Positions 1-7,719 of a stretch of DNA of 17,542 nt are shown in pieces; positions within the stretch are counted from its first letter, which is position 1, and each line of letters begins with the position of its first letter. The DNA is from JBELHR01 sp049606855. GTDB lineage: Bacteria; Bacteroidota; Bacteroidia; Flavobacteriales; Flavobacteriaceae. The position numbers were made by a program, and so were the translations under genes. The DNA lies in the NCBI GenBank assembly GCA_049606855.1, contig JBMYVY010000020.1:1-17542 (forward strand), read 5' to 3'. Under the pieces are notes generated by a model. That model did not search any database, was not told the origin of the DNA, and was given only the letters and a program-made list of their open reading frames with translations.

Positions 1-23
1 TAAGATATTTCGCTTAGCGGATG

Positions 24-54
24 CAAATATACAACCCATTTCCTTTCCCACAAG
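24..54 (-). promoter_or_regulatory. Probable leftward Bacteroidota promoter
   Basis: Read on the minus strand, TATATTTG (31 to 24) is an exact match to the Bacteroidota -7 consensus TAnnTTTG. CTTG (54 to 51) lies 19 bases upstream, the expected place for the -33 element (TTTG/TTG). Transcription would start near position 17 and run out of the left edge, so it probably serves a gene beyond the window that diverges from the lipoprotein pair. No comparably good plus-strand match is visible in 1-115. Confidence 0.5.
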
Positions 55-115
55 GGTTTTTGTTAAAAAAAATCATTATTTTTATAAAGTCCTCCAACCC
101 TGCATAATACAACTT

Positions 116-1783
116 ATGTGTAAAGGACGTATAATTTACCTATTACTTCCCCTATTGTTTATTGCCTGTCAGGAAGAACCCGTTACGGATACTCCTGAAC
201 AGCAAACTCCACCCGCCCTACAAAGTCGTAGTCTAGCAGTATCATTTTCTATTCCAAGTGAAAGTCAGGAACACAAATATATTTATGACGGATATACGGT
301 TTTGGTCTATGGAGAAAACCGGCAGGATGAACTAACCGATATCAATTTATTGAACGGACCATATGAGGCCACTATCAGTGGAGACATCTATATCAGTATT
401 TTTCACCCGGATTTCGAATCAACCGCTATTGCAGAGTATGCCTATTTTGGGGTAAGCAACCAGCAAATATCTAGTGGCGAAGAACAAGTCTTGATTGAAC
501 TCGAGTTGGTGCAAGGTTTTGTCCTAGTAGAAAGTAGTGATGGAACTTCCGATGGCATCAATGGAATTAGTATTAATGACCAGGCCGTCGAACTTGATAA
601 CTATTATTATACGGCAAGTCCACAAGTTCAAGTTTATGTCAATACAGATTTAGGGATTTTGGCCAGTAAAGATCCCGTGGAAATAGGATCTGGTATACGC
701 TACGAAGTAGACTTGGCTTCAACCAGTGTTGATGTATCTTTCCCGGGGTTTGACGACGGAGTAGATGGTGGTTTTGACGATTTCATTCAGCCTGTAATTT
801 TAAAAAAGAATGTACTTCATTACAGTTCATACAAACTTTATAATGATGGGACGGTAGATTTATTTACTGAAGATAATCCCACGGTGGTTTTTATTCCTCA
901 AGAAGATTTGGGAGAGGGGAACCCAATAGGGTCCTATGATTTAGAGCATTTAAACTTAGAATGGAAGGTCAATACTGGGAATCAAGATAAAGATAGAACG
1001 GATTACCTCAACATCTATTTAGTTGGACATCACAATAGCAATCTCGAAGTTAAGATTACAGATAATTTCTATATCGAAGTAAGGGAGGTTGGAAAATGGC
1101 AAATTATTGACAGTTATGGTTCCTTAAATAAAGGAAATAATCCCAAAGCCTATGATGAGTTTTTGGAGGACTATGGAAACTATTTTATCGATGCGGATTG
1201 GAAAGATGACTCAGGAGCAGTTGGGAACTTTATATGGAGAGCTGACCAGGGCAGTGGGACCATTTATGTCGAAAATTATTACCTCAGCATTGAAGTTTCC
1301 GAAAATGCAGTAATCGATCAAGGAAATTTAGTAGGAGGAATAATTGTTGAAAATGATATAAAAAACGGCTCAGTGACTGTTGATACAAACAACGAAGCTT
1401 GTGCGGTTTTGGTCAAGGAAAAAGATTTACTGAAAAACGGACTATTGGAAAACTACAATGTGGCTACCATTATTAATGGGATCAAAGTCCGTTGGAGTCA
1501 AGTCAGTGTGGAGTCTCCAACGACCAGTTTAACTATTTATCTTAGAAAAGGAAATGGCAATAGTCAGCTCTCAACCCTTACCATACTTGCAGATGGGAGT
1601 ATTTATGTGGACGGAGAATTCTATCCTACAATTGAAGAATTATTAAAAGATTTTGGAACCTATACTGTTCGTACTGATTATAAGGAAGGACAGGGAAATA
1701 ACAAAGTGACTGGGAATTTTGTCTGGAGAACTGGAGACAAGAGAGGTCGCTTTACTGTGTATAGCTATCATGTAATTAATTAA
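116..1783 (+). CDS. Lipoprotein of unknown function with repeated C-terminal module (paralogue 1)
   Basis: A 555-aa protein that I cannot assign to a named family. Residues 1-17 form a lipoprotein signal peptide ending in FIA before Cys18. The mature start Cys-Gln-Glu-Glu resembles the acidic export signal of surface-exposed lipoproteins in Flavobacteriia, so it probably sits on the outer face of the outer membrane (inference). A Pro/Thr/Gln-rich linker (about 20-37) leads to a beta-rich N-terminal domain (about 38-135, with YDGYTVLVYG) and a middle domain (about 136-235). Two homologous modules follow (about 236-392 and 420-555). Each carries a conserved segment near its end: GNFIWRADQGSG at 370-381 and GNFVWRTGDKRG at 533-544. 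The next gene is a full-length paralogue 10 bases downstream with no terminator between, so they are probably co-transcribed. No catalytic motif is recognised; binding or adhesion is only a guess. Confidence 0.85.
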   Translation: MCKGRIIYLLLPLLFIACQEEPVTDTPEQQTPPALQSRSLAVSFSIPSESQEHKYIYDGYTVLVYGENRQDELTDINLLNGPYEATISGDIYISIFHPDFESTAIAEYAYFGVSNQQISSGEEQVLIELELVQGFVLVESSDGTSDGINGISINDQAVELDNYYYTASPQVQVYVNTDLGILASKDPVEIGSGIRYEVDLASTSVDVSFPGFDDGVDGGFDDFIQPVILKKNVLHYSSYKLYNDGTVDLFTEDNPTVVFIPQEDLGEGNPIGSYDLEHLNLEWKVNTGNQDKDRTDYLNIYLVGHHNSNLEVKITDNFYIEVREVGKWQIIDSYGSLNKGNNPKAYDEFLEDYGNYFIDADWKDDSGAVGNFIWRADQGSGTIYVENYYLSIEVSENAVIDQGNLVGGIIVENDIKNGSVTVDTNNEACAVLVKEKDLLKNGLLENYNVATIINGIKVRWSQVSVESPTTSLTIYLRKGNGNSQLSTLTILADGSIYVDGEFYPTIEELLKDFGTYTVRTDYKEGQGNNKVTGNFVWRTGDKRGRFTVYSYHVIN

Positions 1784-1793
1784 AATAAACTTT

Positions 1794-3479
1794 ATGAAAA
1801 ATTATTTATCACTTAGCAAAATCATCCCGTTTTTGGCGATTTTTTTGATTTGGTCATGTAATGATGATACCACCAGTGATGTGGATGATCAAGAACCTGT
1901 AGCTCCTGAAGCTCGATCAGTCAGGATTGGTTTTTCTGTTCCGGAGGCAACAGAGGAAAGCGCCGGTCACAGTTATGTGTATGACGGATATACCGTTATT
2001 GTATACGGTGTAAATGGGGAAACAGAATTTACCGATGTAAACCTTTTAACCGGTCCGTTTGAAGCGCAAGTAGATGGTGATGTGGCCGTAACCATTTATC
2101 ATCCTGACTTTGTGCCAACAGCTTTGGTGCAAGAAGCATATTTTGGAACTGTGGATCAAACCATACCTTCTTCTTCTCAAGAAGAGGTAAATATTGCATT
2201 GGAATTGGTTCAAGGTTTTGTGGTAGTTGTAGCTGAGGATGGGTCTGAAAATTTGGTTAATGGGGTAACTATAAATGGAGTCTCTTCAGATTTAAACACG
2301 TATTATTATACCGTCACCGATCAAGTGACTGTTTATATTAACACCACTCGTGGAATCATGACCGGAACTGATGATTTAACCATAGGAGCTGGAGTTAAAT
2401 ATACTGTAGATGCCATAAACACAACCTTTACCGTTTCTTTTCCAACTTTTGCTGAGCCTATAGATGGGGAATTAAGTGGACCGATACAACCGGTTATTTC
2501 TCAAGCCAATGTAAGTTATTTTGAATCGTTCAAACTATACAATGATGGTACCGTTGATATCTATACCGGAGGACAAGAAACGGACATCTTTATTCCTGCA
2601 GAAGACTTAACCGCGGGTTATTCAATTTCTATGTACGATTTATCGGGGCTTCAAGCTTCTTGGAAAACCAATACAGGAGAGACTGGCTTTGATTATACCG
2701 GATATACCAATATTTATTGTCGAGACTACAGTGCAGATGAATACCGTTTGACGATGTGGGCGAATGGGTATATTATGGTTGAAAACACTTCTTCAGGCGA
2801 AACAGTTGCTACTTATGGTGATCAAATGTCAAACTCGAATCCTGGAACCTATGACAGTTTCATTGAAGATTACGGAAGCCTTACAGTTCGCAACGATTGG
2901 GTTGATTCAGCCTCTACTGTAGGAAACTTTATTTGGCGTGCTGGAGAAGGGTCCGGTACGGTATATATTACTTCCTATGAGGTGAGCGTTGGAACCGTTA
3001 CAGATCCAGTGATTGCTAATGAAAATTTATTAGGATCTACGATTCTAGCCACGGACCCTGGAACAGGTGCTGTTTGGGCTTCAACAAATAATACCGACGG
3101 ATCGGTTTTTGTTATGGCGTCAGCGCTGACTTCAGGTGCAAAATTAATGGATTATGATATTGCAAGCATCTTTAATGAGCTTGACGTTGAATGGGTAAAT
3201 GTCACAACAGAAAGTGGAATAACAGGATATATTAATATCTATCTCGAAGATGGAGATGGAAATAGAGCTCGTGTAGATTTAATGGCCGATGGAAGTATTT
3301 ATATCGATGCCATTACCTTAATTGGAAGTCTGGATGAGTTACTGGATTCTTATGGAGATTACATGGTTAGAACTGACTATGTAGAAAATAAAGGACTTAA
3401 AGCAGTCAACGGTAACTTCGTTTGGAGGACCGGCGATCAGCGAGGAGCCTTTAAGGTCTCTTCTTACTCCGTTAATTAA
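1794..3479 (+). CDS. Lipoprotein of unknown function with repeated C-terminal module (paralogue 2)
   Basis: A 561-aa paralogue of the preceding gene with the same layout: signal peptide with lipobox IWS-Cys22, acidic mature start (Cys-Asn-Asp-Asp), linker to about 40, N-terminal beta-rich domain (41-140, with YVYDGYTVIVYG at 61-72), middle domain (141-240) and two repeated modules (about 240-398 and 430-561). The module signatures are GNFIWRAGEGSG (377-388) and GNFVWRTGDQRG (540-551). Similarity to paralogue 1 runs from the N-terminal domain to the C-terminus, so this is a whole-gene tandem duplication. The modules within one protein are more diverged from each other than the matching modules of the two proteins, so the internal duplication came first. 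Surface exposure is inferred from the residues after Cys22. It is the last gene of its unit, with a terminator a few bases downstream. Function unknown. Confidence 0.85.
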   Translation: MKNYLSLSKIIPFLAIFLIWSCNDDTTSDVDDQEPVAPEARSVRIGFSVPEATEESAGHSYVYDGYTVIVYGVNGETEFTDVNLLTGPFEAQVDGDVAVTIYHPDFVPTALVQEAYFGTVDQTIPSSSQEEVNIALELVQGFVVVVAEDGSENLVNGVTINGVSSDLNTYYYTVTDQVTVYINTTRGIMTGTDDLTIGAGVKYTVDAINTTFTVSFPTFAEPIDGELSGPIQPVISQANVSYFESFKLYNDGTVDIYTGGQETDIFIPAEDLTAGYSISMYDLSGLQASWKTNTGETGFDYTGYTNIYCRDYSADEYRLTMWANGYIMVENTSSGETVATYGDQMSNSNPGTYDSFIEDYGSLTVRNDWVDSASTVGNFIWRAGEGSGTVYITSYEVSVGTVTDPVIANENLLGSTILATDPGTGAVWASTNNTDGSVFVMASALTSGAKLMDYDIASIFNELDVEWVNVTTESGITGYINIYLEDGDGNRARVDLMADGSIYIDAITLIGSLDELLDSYGDYMVRTDYVENKGLKAVNGNFVWRTGDQRGAFKVSSYSVN

Positions 3480-3484
3480 AGTTG

Positions 3485-3514
3485 AAAAGCCCGCTGAAAA
3501 GCGGGCTTTTTTTT
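3485..3514 (+). terminator. Strong intrinsic terminator after the lipoprotein pair, possibly bidirectional
   Basis: A perfect 11-bp stem, AAAAGCCCGCT (3485-3495) with AGCGGGCTTTT (3500-3510), encloses a GAAA loop, and the T-run continues to 3514. It begins five bases after the lipoprotein stop. The hemoglobin gene on the other strand ends at 3513, so its stop codon overlaps the far end of the T-run. Read leftward, the same hairpin is followed by a short T-rich run and could also end the manA-rmlBA-hemoglobin transcript. Confidence 0.9.
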
Positions 3515-3890
3515 ATCTAAACCTCAATACTGCGAGATACTGTCCAATGCTCATTCGTTGGGCGGCATGTTTGGCCCTTTCAGCACGTTCTCCTTCAAAA
3601 AGAGAATCAATGGTTTCGGTCCAAATTCTTACCCAGCGCTCAAAATGTGCCTGCTCAATATTAAATTTTTGATCAGTTCTCAAATGCGCCTCAACAGGAT
3701 TGCCTTTGAATTTTGGAACTCCAAAAAGATTTGTTTCCCAGAAGTCTTTGAGTTTTTCGAGATGCTCAGGCCAACGATCTTGAGCAATCATTGTGTTGAA
3801 AATTGGTCCAAGAACCTCATCTTTTCTAATTTGATTATAAAAGGTATCTACAAGGAGAGATACATCTTCTCTGGAATCTATTGTTTTCAT
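3513..3890 (-). CDS. Group III truncated hemoglobin
   Basis: A 125-aa 2-on-2 globin, a heme protein acting in the cytoplasm. Comparison from memory with Campylobacter jejuni Ctb shows the key group III residues in order: Tyr18 (B10, in TFYNQIRKD), GPIF (28-31), His43 (E7, in WPEHLEKL), Trp51 (E15, after DF), His69 (proximal F8, in EAHL) and Trp86 (G8, in FERWVRIW). The length is normal for the family. Group III members bind oxygen and nitric oxide and have been linked to NO resistance, oxygen buffering or electron transfer; the ligand here is unknown. The start codon overlaps the rmlA stop in an ATGA (3887-3890), so translation is probably coupled to rmlA. A strand-shared terminator lies at its 3' end. 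The context is odd, because its neighbours make activated sugars and none is a respiratory or nitrosative-stress gene. Confidence 0.92.
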   Translation of the reverse strand: MKTIDSREDVSLLVDTFYNQIRKDEVLGPIFNTMIAQDRWPEHLEKLKDFWETNLFGVPKFKGNPVEAHLRTDQKFNIEQAHFERWVRIWTETIDSLFEGERAERAKHAAQRMSIGQYLAVLRFR

Positions 3891-4759
3891 CGTGAAAAAT
3901 GAGTCTTAATATAATCGTAGTAAGCTCCTTTTAGGTCACTTGTACGACTCAATACTTCAGCGGAACTCACCCAGGCATTGTTAATCCCTATTTCTTCGAG
4001 GCAAGCAATTTTTAACCCCGTTCGGTTTTCGAGGGCTTTGATAAATTCAGTGGCCTCCATCAAAGATTCATGAGTTCCAGTGTCCAACCAGGCGAAGCCT
4101 CTTGACAGGATTTCCATTTCCAATATATTATTGTCTAGAAAGTATTGATTGACGGCTGTTATTTCCAATTCACCTCTATCAGAAGGTTTAATTTTTTTTG
4201 CGCATTCAATTACGGAGTTGGGGTAAAAATAAAGACCAACAACGGCGTAATTGCTTTCGGGGTTGGTTGGTTTCTCTTCTATTTTTGATATTTTCCCTTG
4301 TTTGTCAAAACTCGCTACACCGTAACGCTCTGGATCCTTCACATAGTTACCAAAAATAACCGCCTGCTTGGATTCGGTGGTCAATTCAACCGCCTTGATT
4401 AATTGACTTTCAAATCCAGATCCGTAAAATATATTATCTCCTAAAATTAAACATACATCATCATCTCCTATGAAATCCTCACCTATAATGAAGGCTTGTG
4501 CCAATCCATCTGGGCTGGGTTGTTCTTTGTAAGAAAAAGATAAACCGAATTGTGAACCGTCTCCCAAGAGGCGCTCAAACATTGGTAAATCATGAGGTGT
4601 TGAGATTATTAAAATTTCTCTTATTCCAGCATGCATCAATACCGAGATTGGGTAATAGATCATGGGTTTATCATAAACCGGTAATAACTGTTTACTTACT
4701 CCCAAAGTTAGGGGGTGCAAACGGGTTCCTGTACCTCCTGCTAGAACAATTCCTTTCAT
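3887..4759 (-). CDS. rmlA: Glucose-1-phosphate thymidylyltransferase
   Basis: Catalyses dTTP + glucose-1-phosphate to dTDP-glucose + PPi in the cytoplasm, the first step to dTDP-deoxysugars. The 290-aa length is typical of RmlA. Visible motifs are the nucleotide-binding N-terminus LAGGTGTRLHPLT (6-18) with Arg13, KQLLPVYDKPMIYYP (23-37), the substrate segment PDGLAQAF (83-90), the metal-binding LGDNIFYG (106-113) with Asp108, and EEKP in the sugar-phosphate site. It overlaps rmlB upstream and the hemoglobin gene downstream through ATGA junctions. No frameshift or missing motif is seen. Confidence 0.97.
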   Translation of the reverse strand: MKGIVLAGGTGTRLHPLTLGVSKQLLPVYDKPMIYYPISVLMHAGIREILIISTPHDLPMFERLLGDGSQFGLSFSYKEQPSPDGLAQAFIIGEDFIGDDDVCLILGDNIFYGSGFESQLIKAVELTTESKQAVIFGNYVKDPERYGVASFDKQGKISKIEEKPTNPESNYAVVGLYFYPNSVIECAKKIKPSDRGELEITAVNQYFLDNNILEMEILSRGFAWLDTGTHESLMEATEFIKALENRTGLKIACLEEIGINNAWVSSAEVLSRTSDLKGAYYDYIKTHFSR

Positions 4760-5727
4760 AACTTTAAAAATTCTTGATGACTAAGATACCAATCTATTGT
4801 TTCACTAAGCCCCTGTTCGAAAGTTAAACTTGGCTTCCACCCTAATTCCTTATTCAATTTTGAAGCATCTATTGCATAACGGAAATCGTGCCCAGGGCGA
4901 TCCTTTACAAATTCAATCAAATCTCTGCTTCCATGCTGCCCCAATTTCTCATCCATTTGATTACATAGTAAATTGATCAGATTGAGGTTTTGGTATTCAT
5001 TAAAGCCCCCAATATTATAGGTCTCCCCTACCTTACCTTGATGGAAAATCAAATCAATTGCTGCTGCATGATCTTTGACATATAACCAATCGCGAGTATA
5101 ATTTCCATCACCGTAAACAGGCAAAGGCTTCTTTTCTAAAATATTTTTGATAAACAAAGGAATCAACTTCTCAGGAAATTGATTTGGTCCATAATTATTC
5201 GAACAGTTGGAAATGATAAATGGCAGCCCATAAGTTTCTCCATATGCACGCACAAAATGATCGGACGACGCTTTGGATGCTGAATACGGAGAATTTGGTT
5301 TATACGGAGATTGCTCGGTGAATAAACCTGTATTTCCTAAACTACCATAGACCTCATCGGTACTAATATGATAAAATAAATCGCCTTTGAAGTTATCGAG
5401 TAGATTCAGAGTACCTATTATATTGGTTCGGGCAAAAACCTTCGGCCCCTCGATACTGCGATCTACATGAGATTCCGCCGCGAGATGGATTACTCCGTGA
5501 AAATGTGTTTGATCAAATAGTTCTTTTATGAAATCTTCATCACAAATATCCCCCTTTACAAAATGATAATTGGACTTGGAATCCAGATCTTTTACGTTAT
5601 CTAAATTACCGGCATAGGTCAAAGCATCTAAATTATAGATCTGATAATTCGGATAATTTTCTACAAATTGTCTAGCGACATGAGAACCTATAAAACCAGC
5701 TCCGCCAGTAATTAGAATATTTTTCAT
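4756..5727 (-). CDS. rmlB: dTDP-glucose 4,6-dehydratase
   Basis: Converts dTDP-glucose to dTDP-4-keto-6-deoxyglucose, the RmlA product being its substrate. It is an extended short-chain dehydrogenase of 323 aa, slightly shorter than E. coli RmlB. The NAD-binding loop is GGAGFIGSH (8-16), followed by NLDALTYAGN. Catalytic residues are present: Thr123-Asp124-Glu125 (STDEVYGS) and Tyr148-xxx-Lys152 (YSASK). ESHVDRSI (85-92) and NCSNNYGPNQFPEKLIP are further RmlB hallmarks. The stop overlaps the rmlA start (4756-4759). RmlC and RmlD are absent from the window, so the final sugar could be rhamnose, if they lie elsewhere, or another dTDP-sugar. Confidence 0.97.
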   Translation of the reverse strand: MKNILITGGAGFIGSHVARQFVENYPNYQIYNLDALTYAGNLDNVKDLDSKSNYHFVKGDICDEDFIKELFDQTHFHGVIHLAAESHVDRSIEGPKVFARTNIIGTLNLLDNFKGDLFYHISTDEVYGSLGNTGLFTEQSPYKPNSPYSASKASSDHFVRAYGETYGLPFIISNCSNNYGPNQFPEKLIPLFIKNILEKKPLPVYGDGNYTRDWLYVKDHAAAIDLIFHQGKVGETYNIGGFNEYQNLNLINLLCNQMDEKLGQHGSRDLIEFVKDRPGHDFRYAIDASKLNKELGWKPSLTFEQGLSETIDWYLSHQEFLKL

Positions 5728-5745
5728 GGGCTAAAGATACAAATT

Positions 5746-6711
5746 CTATATACTGACCTCTAATAATTTTCCGCTGCCAAGAATTGTTAATTGATTTAAG
5801 GCATTTGGGATCAGTATCGTTTCGCCATAGCCCAATTTTTCTCCATTTATGGTTGCATTACCTTCAACGGCCATAAAAATAGTAAAGGAATCCCGGTCGG
5901 ATAAATCTAATTTCATCTCCTTATCGAGGTCGATAATATTAGTTGTAAAATAGGGGCTATGAACCAGCTTTTCAGATTTGTTCTTTTGGGTGTGATAGTT
6001 CGTTTTGTAGTTTTCGTGAATTTCAAAATCCATGACCTCTACGGATTCCTCCACATGTAATTCCCGTTTCTGACCAGTTTTTGCATCCACACGGTCATAG
6101 TCATAAACTCTATAGGTCACATCCGAAGTTTGTTGTATTTCAGCTAGCATCACTCCGGCTCCAATTGCATGGACGCGGCCCGTTGGAATATAAAAGGTAT
6201 CACCATGAGCCACATGTTCTTGGTGCATGAATTCAAGAATACTTCCTTCTTTTAAGGACTTGAGATAGGCTTCTCTATCGAGAGGCTTATCCCAACCAAC
6301 GATAAGTTCCGAATTCGAATCGGCCTGCATTACAAACCACATTTCGTTTTTCCCAAAAGAATTGTGTCGTTCTCGTGCAGTTTCATCATCGGGATGTACC
6401 TGAATGCTCAAGGGTGTTTTGGCATCGATGTATTTGATGAGTAAGGGAAATTCCGTCCCGAACTTTTCAAATACCTTTTCTCCAACCAAGTCTCCTTTGA
6501 ACTGTTCAATAAGTTCAGTTAAATTTATTCCTTTGAACTCTCCGCCTGAAACCACAGAGATATCACCAGTCACTTGGGATAGTTCCCAAGATTCACCAAT
6601 TTGTTCTTCTTTATAATCCTTGTTCAAGATAGTCTTAAGCTTTTCTCCACCCCACATGCGGTATTTGAAGATGGGGGTGAATTTTAATGGAGTTTGTGGT
6701 ATTATCAACAT
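5746..6711 (-). CDS. manA: Type I mannose-6-phosphate isomerase
   Basis: Zinc enzyme interconverting mannose-6-phosphate and fructose-6-phosphate, feeding GDP-mannose and its products, or mannose catabolism. It is 321 aa, the size of the short Bacillus-type ManA. The expected metal ligands are visible: Gln104 and His106 in SIQVHPDDE, Glu123 in KNEMW, and His181 in GRVHAIGAG. The family signature AEIQQTSDVTYRVYDYDR follows, with the active-site Arg201. The C-terminal part is the usual small beta domain. It is the first gene of the manA-rmlB-rmlA-hemoglobin unit, with 18 bases between its stop and rmlB and a probable promoter just upstream. A dedicated role in the surface polysaccharide is inferred from position; mannose use in central metabolism is the alternative. 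Confidence 0.94.
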   Translation of the reverse strand: MLIIPQTPLKFTPIFKYRMWGGEKLKTILNKDYKEEQIGESWELSQVTGDISVVSGGEFKGINLTELIEQFKGDLVGEKVFEKFGTEFPLLIKYIDAKTPLSIQVHPDDETARERHNSFGKNEMWFVMQADSNSELIVGWDKPLDREAYLKSLKEGSILEFMHQEHVAHGDTFYIPTGRVHAIGAGVMLAEIQQTSDVTYRVYDYDRVDAKTGQKRELHVEESVEVMDFEIHENYKTNYHTQKNKSEKLVHSPYFTTNIIDLDKEMKLDLSDRDSFTIFMAVEGNATINGEKLGYGETILIPNALNQLTILGSGKLLEVSI

Positions 6712-6729
6712 TAGTGGATTTTAAGGTGA

Positions 6730-6757
6730 CAAATATATGAGTTTCGAGGAATTCAAA
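6730..6757 (-). promoter_or_regulatory. Probable promoter of manA-rmlB-rmlA-hemoglobin
   Basis: On the minus strand, TATATTTG (6737 to 6730) exactly matches the Bacteroidota -7 consensus TAnnTTTG and is identical to the element at the left window edge. TTTG (6757 to 6754) lies 16 bases upstream, slightly closer than the usual 17-23. The predicted start point, near 6723, leaves a leader of about 12 bases before the manA ATG. Confidence 0.5.
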
Positions 6758-6823
6758 AAAGTATTGCGCTTTGAATATTGGAGATAATGATTTTCATACT
6801 TTTGTCAAATATCATCCTATTTT

Positions 6824-6838
6824 GAGGTAAATTACCTC
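6824..6838. repeat. 15-bp palindrome between two leftward units
   Basis: GAGGTAA and TTACCTC flank a single central base. The palindrome touches the stop codon of the short dehydratase gene and lies about 70-90 bases upstream of the manA promoter. It is too tight for a good terminator loop and has no strong T-run, so an operator for a dimeric regulator or a weak 3'-end hairpin are both possible. The symmetry is seen directly; any function is inference. Confidence 0.35.
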
Positions 6839-7719
6839 TATTTAAGATAATTTTTGATTAATTCATGTACTTTTCCTTCATCAAACTCAATCAAAGGACT
6901 TTCATAAAGGTTTAAAGAATCAAAGGACTTGATAAATATTTCATTTTCAAAATGAAGATCTTCACTCAACTTTTCACCTGGTCGTACCCCAATGATTTTT
7001 ATCGCATCATCGGAATAGCCCTTAGAGAGCAAAAATTCTTTCGCAAAATCCAATATCATTTTCGGAGCTCCCATTTTCATAATAAAAAGTCCTTCCTCCT
7101 CTAAATTCACCAGTTCTCTCATCCCTTTGACCAATTGGTTAGAGGTCAAAAAATAACGTTGCATTTGCTCATCAGTGAGTTCTATATAGCCTTGCTTTTT
7201 TAGTTGCATCTCAAAACTCTCTTGGACTGCTCCTCTAGAATAAATTACATTTCCAAAACGGATTACTTTGCGTTTCATAGCTGACTTGGAGCTCAAAACA
7301 AATTCTTCACCGAGGCGTTTACTTTTACCCAAATGAGAAATTGGGTTTACGGCTTTGTCCGTAGAAATGTATATAAATTCAGGAACCTTTAACTCCTCTG
7401 CCCAACGCACAAGATTAATGGTAGCAAGACTATTATTTGTGTAGGCCTCATAAGGAAACTCTTCCAAAAAAGGCAGTTGCTTATATGCGGCGGCATGAAT
7501 GATAAGATCCGGTTTATGAGATTTGATGATTTGCTTCATCCGATATTCATCCTGGACATCGGCAAGTTCAAAACAAATATCCGTCCGCTCTATAAACTTA
7601 TGCATTAACTGAAACAAGCCAAACTCGTCGCGATCCACCAGCACATAATCTTGCATAGGTAGCGTAATTTCAGATCCTATGGATCCCGCTGCTCCAGTAA
7701 TTAATATTTTTCTTTTCAT
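6838..7719 (-). CDS. Short soluble CapD/PseB-type nucleotide-sugar dehydratase-like SDR
   Basis: A 293-aa member of the polysaccharide-biosynthesis SDR family that includes PseB, CapD and the C-terminal domain of WbpM, lacking the membrane half. Family marks are the NAD(P) loop TGAAGSIGSE (8-17), HAAAYKQLPFLEEFPYEA (75-92), STDKAVNP (119-126), RFGNV and GVRPGEKLSEDL. These proteins usually act as UDP-GlcNAc 4,6-dehydratases. The oddity is at the catalytic position: the family has Tyr (PseB) or Met (WbpM type) three residues before the conserved Lys, but here Leu130 is followed by Lys134 (NPISHLGKSKR). The enzyme may therefore have altered chemistry or a different substrate. It overlaps the upstream aminotransferase gene in an ATGA (7716-7719), so the two probably act in one pathway, as dehydratase and aminotransferase pairs such as PseB/PseC do. 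Confidence 0.85.
   Translation of the reverse strand: MKRKILITGAAGSIGSEITLPMQDYVLVDRDEFGLFQLMHKFIERTDICFELADVQDEYRMKQIIKSHKPDLIIHAAAYKQLPFLEEFPYEAYTNNSLATINLVRWAEELKVPEFIYISTDKAVNPISHLGKSKRLGEEFVLSSKSAMKRKVIRFGNVIYSRGAVQESFEMQLKKQGYIELTDEQMQRYFLTSNQLVKGMRELVNLEEEGLFIMKMGAPKMILDFAKEFLLSKGYSDDAIKIIGVRPGEKLSEDLHFENEIFIKSFDSLNLYESPLIEFDEGKVHELIKNYLK

Noticed and set aside
3558..3902. Plus-strand ORF of 114 aa opposite the hemoglobin gene
   Set aside because: It is a shadow of the hemoglobin frame; the globin residues on the minus strand are unmistakable and this product has no recognisable features.
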